The notes under the pieces were generated by a model. The model had not been told where the DNA came from, ran no database searches, and saw nothing but the letters and a program-made list of their open reading frames with translations. Below, piece after piece: positions 5,151-6,021 of a stretch of DNA of 6,021 nt (the stretch's first letter is position 1; each line of letters opens with the position of its first letter). The stretch is taken from contig JAJQHP010000166.1 of assembly GCA_021199695.1 (NCBI GenBank), positions 1 to 6,021 of the forward strand, in the 5' to 3' direction. This DNA is from Clostridiales bacterium. GTDB lineage: Bacteria; Bacillota; Clostridia; Oscillospirales; Oscillospiraceae. The translations under genes and the position numbers were made by a program.

Positions 5151-5987
5151 GTGAACGAGGAAAAAGCGAGAAAAAAAGAACTGAAAAAAGCCTATAAAAA
5201 GGCCAAGCGCAAATCCATCCGCCCCTTTAAGGGCCTGAGCATCCTCTGTATCGTCCTGGCCGTCATCATGGGCCCGGTCTATCTGGTCCTCTCCATGTTT
5301 GACAACACGGTGGCGGCCTATGTGGGCGGCACCTTCTGGGAGCTGGAGAACGAGGACGACAGCGCCGTCTACTTCACCAGCGACTTCGACTCGGTGGAGG
5401 AGATGACGGACTACGGCGAGGAGCTGTGCCAGCTGGTAGAGGCCGAGGGCGCAGCCCTGCTGATGAACGAGAACAACGCCCTGCCTCTGGACTCCGGGGC
5501 GGCGGTGAGCTGCTTCTCTACCTCGTCGGTGAACCTGGTCTACGGCGGCACCGGCTCCGGCAACATCGACGCCTCCAGCGCCGACACCCTGAAAACCGCC
5601 CTGGAGAAGGCGGGCTTCTCGGTGAACGATACCCTGTGGAGCTTCTACACCGAGGGAGCCGGTGCGGAGTACGCCCGGCCGGCCACCAGCATGGTGAGCA
5701 CCGCCAGCGCCTCCATCTACGAGGCCCCCTGGAGCGCCTACACCGATGAGGTCATCGACTCGGTGTCCAGCTACGGCGACGCCGCTATCGTGGTCCTCTC
5801 CCGCATCGGCGGCGAGGGCGCGGACCTGGAGTATGAGAGCACCAACTACCTGGCTTTGGACGACAACGAGAAAGAGATGATGTCCCAGATCGCCGCCATG
5901 AAGGAAGCGGGGACCATCGACAAGATCATCGTCCTCATCAACTCCGCCAACGCCCTCCAGGTGGCCTTCCTGAAGGACAACGAGTAA
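5151..5987 (+). CDS. Membrane-anchored GH3 family glycosidase, N-terminal part, interrupted by an in-frame stop
   Basis: The 278 residues read from GTG 5151 are the beginning of a glycoside hydrolase family 3 (beta-glucosidase-type) protein. A very basic cytoplasmic tail (1-27) and one membrane segment (about 28-49) are followed by the GH3 C-terminal-type domain: EAEGAALLMNENNALPL (97-113), VNLVYGGTGSGNIDAS (127-142), AAIVVLSRIGGEGADL (211-226, Glu222 in the conserved GEG) and IIVLINSANALQVAFL (259-274). This domain coming first implies the permuted GH3 order known in some rumen and gut Clostridia, with the nucleophile domain downstream. The frame then meets TAA 5985-5987, but the next codons read SVDACLWIGDV, the normal GH3 continuation, so the gene looks broken by a Tyr-to-stop change. 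As it stands the product would have no nucleophile domain. The start is set by AGGAGG at 5139-5144; an upstream ATG at 5043 adds 36 unsupported residues. Confidence 0.82.
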   Translation: MNEEKARKKELKKAYKKAKRKSIRPFKGLSILCIVLAVIMGPVYLVLSMFDNTVAAYVGGTFWELENEDDSAVYFTSDFDSVEEMTDYGEELCQLVEAEGAALLMNENNALPLDSGAAVSCFSTSSVNLVYGGTGSGNIDASSADTLKTALEKAGFSVNDTLWSFYTEGAGAEYARPATSMVSTASASIYEAPWSAYTDEVIDSVSSYGDAAIVVLSRIGGEGADLEYESTNYLALDDNEKEMMSQIAAMKEAGTIDKIIVLINSANALQVAFLKDNE

Positions 5988-6021
5988 AGCGTGGACGCAT
6001 GTCTGTGGATCGGCGACGTGG
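5988..6021 (+). pseudogene. In-frame continuation of the GH3 gene beyond the stop, 3' partial
   Basis: The eleven codons after the TAA read SVDACLWIGDV in the same frame as the preceding gene. This matches the conserved GH3 segment that follows the INSANALQVAFL strand (family form roughly EYxVDAxLWIGxxG). No frameshift is needed to join the two parts. The rest, including the GH3 nucleophile domain, is beyond the window. Confidence 0.7.

Overview
The window looks like chromosomal DNA of a GC-rich gut Clostridia, probably of the Oscillospiraceae (Flavonifractor/Lawsonibacter/Dysosmobacter-like). This rests on high GC, strong AGGAGG-type ribosome binding sites, a GTG start with a good SD, a lipoprotein with a Gram-positive-style lipobox, and a membrane-anchored GH3 glycosidase of a type I associate with these bacteria. 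The taxon is an inference from style, not from a marker gene.

Layout: (1) 1-226, the 3' end of a D-2-hydroxyacid dehydrogenase on the + strand, closed by a strong intrinsic terminator (257-316). (2) 322-2772 on the - strand, an 816-residue secreted lipoprotein: a tannase-like alpha/beta-hydrolase interrupted by a very acidic, repeat-containing insert, with its conserved blocks apparently in a permuted order. (3) 2773-2901, a divergent control region built around a large palindrome (2817-2857) that lies exactly midway between two extended -10 promoters facing opposite ways. (4) 2902-4900 on the + strand, an OmpR-family response regulator and a sensor histidine kinase that overlap by 8 bp. (5) 4901-5150, a non-coding stretch with a possible weak terminator, a near-consensus promoter with an inverted repeat over its -10 box, and a structured GH3 leader. 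(6) 5151-5987, the start of a membrane-anchored GH3 protein that begins with the GH3 C-terminal-type domain and is cut by an in-frame TAA; clear GH3 homology continues in the same frame to the window edge.

Working model (inference): the two-component system senses something at the cell surface and, through the shared palindrome, controls itself and the divergently transcribed lipoprotein hydrolase. The hydrolase and the neighbouring GH3 enzyme suggest a locus for esterified plant glycosides or polyphenols. The GH3 gene appears to be broken, or to need readthrough, in this isolate.
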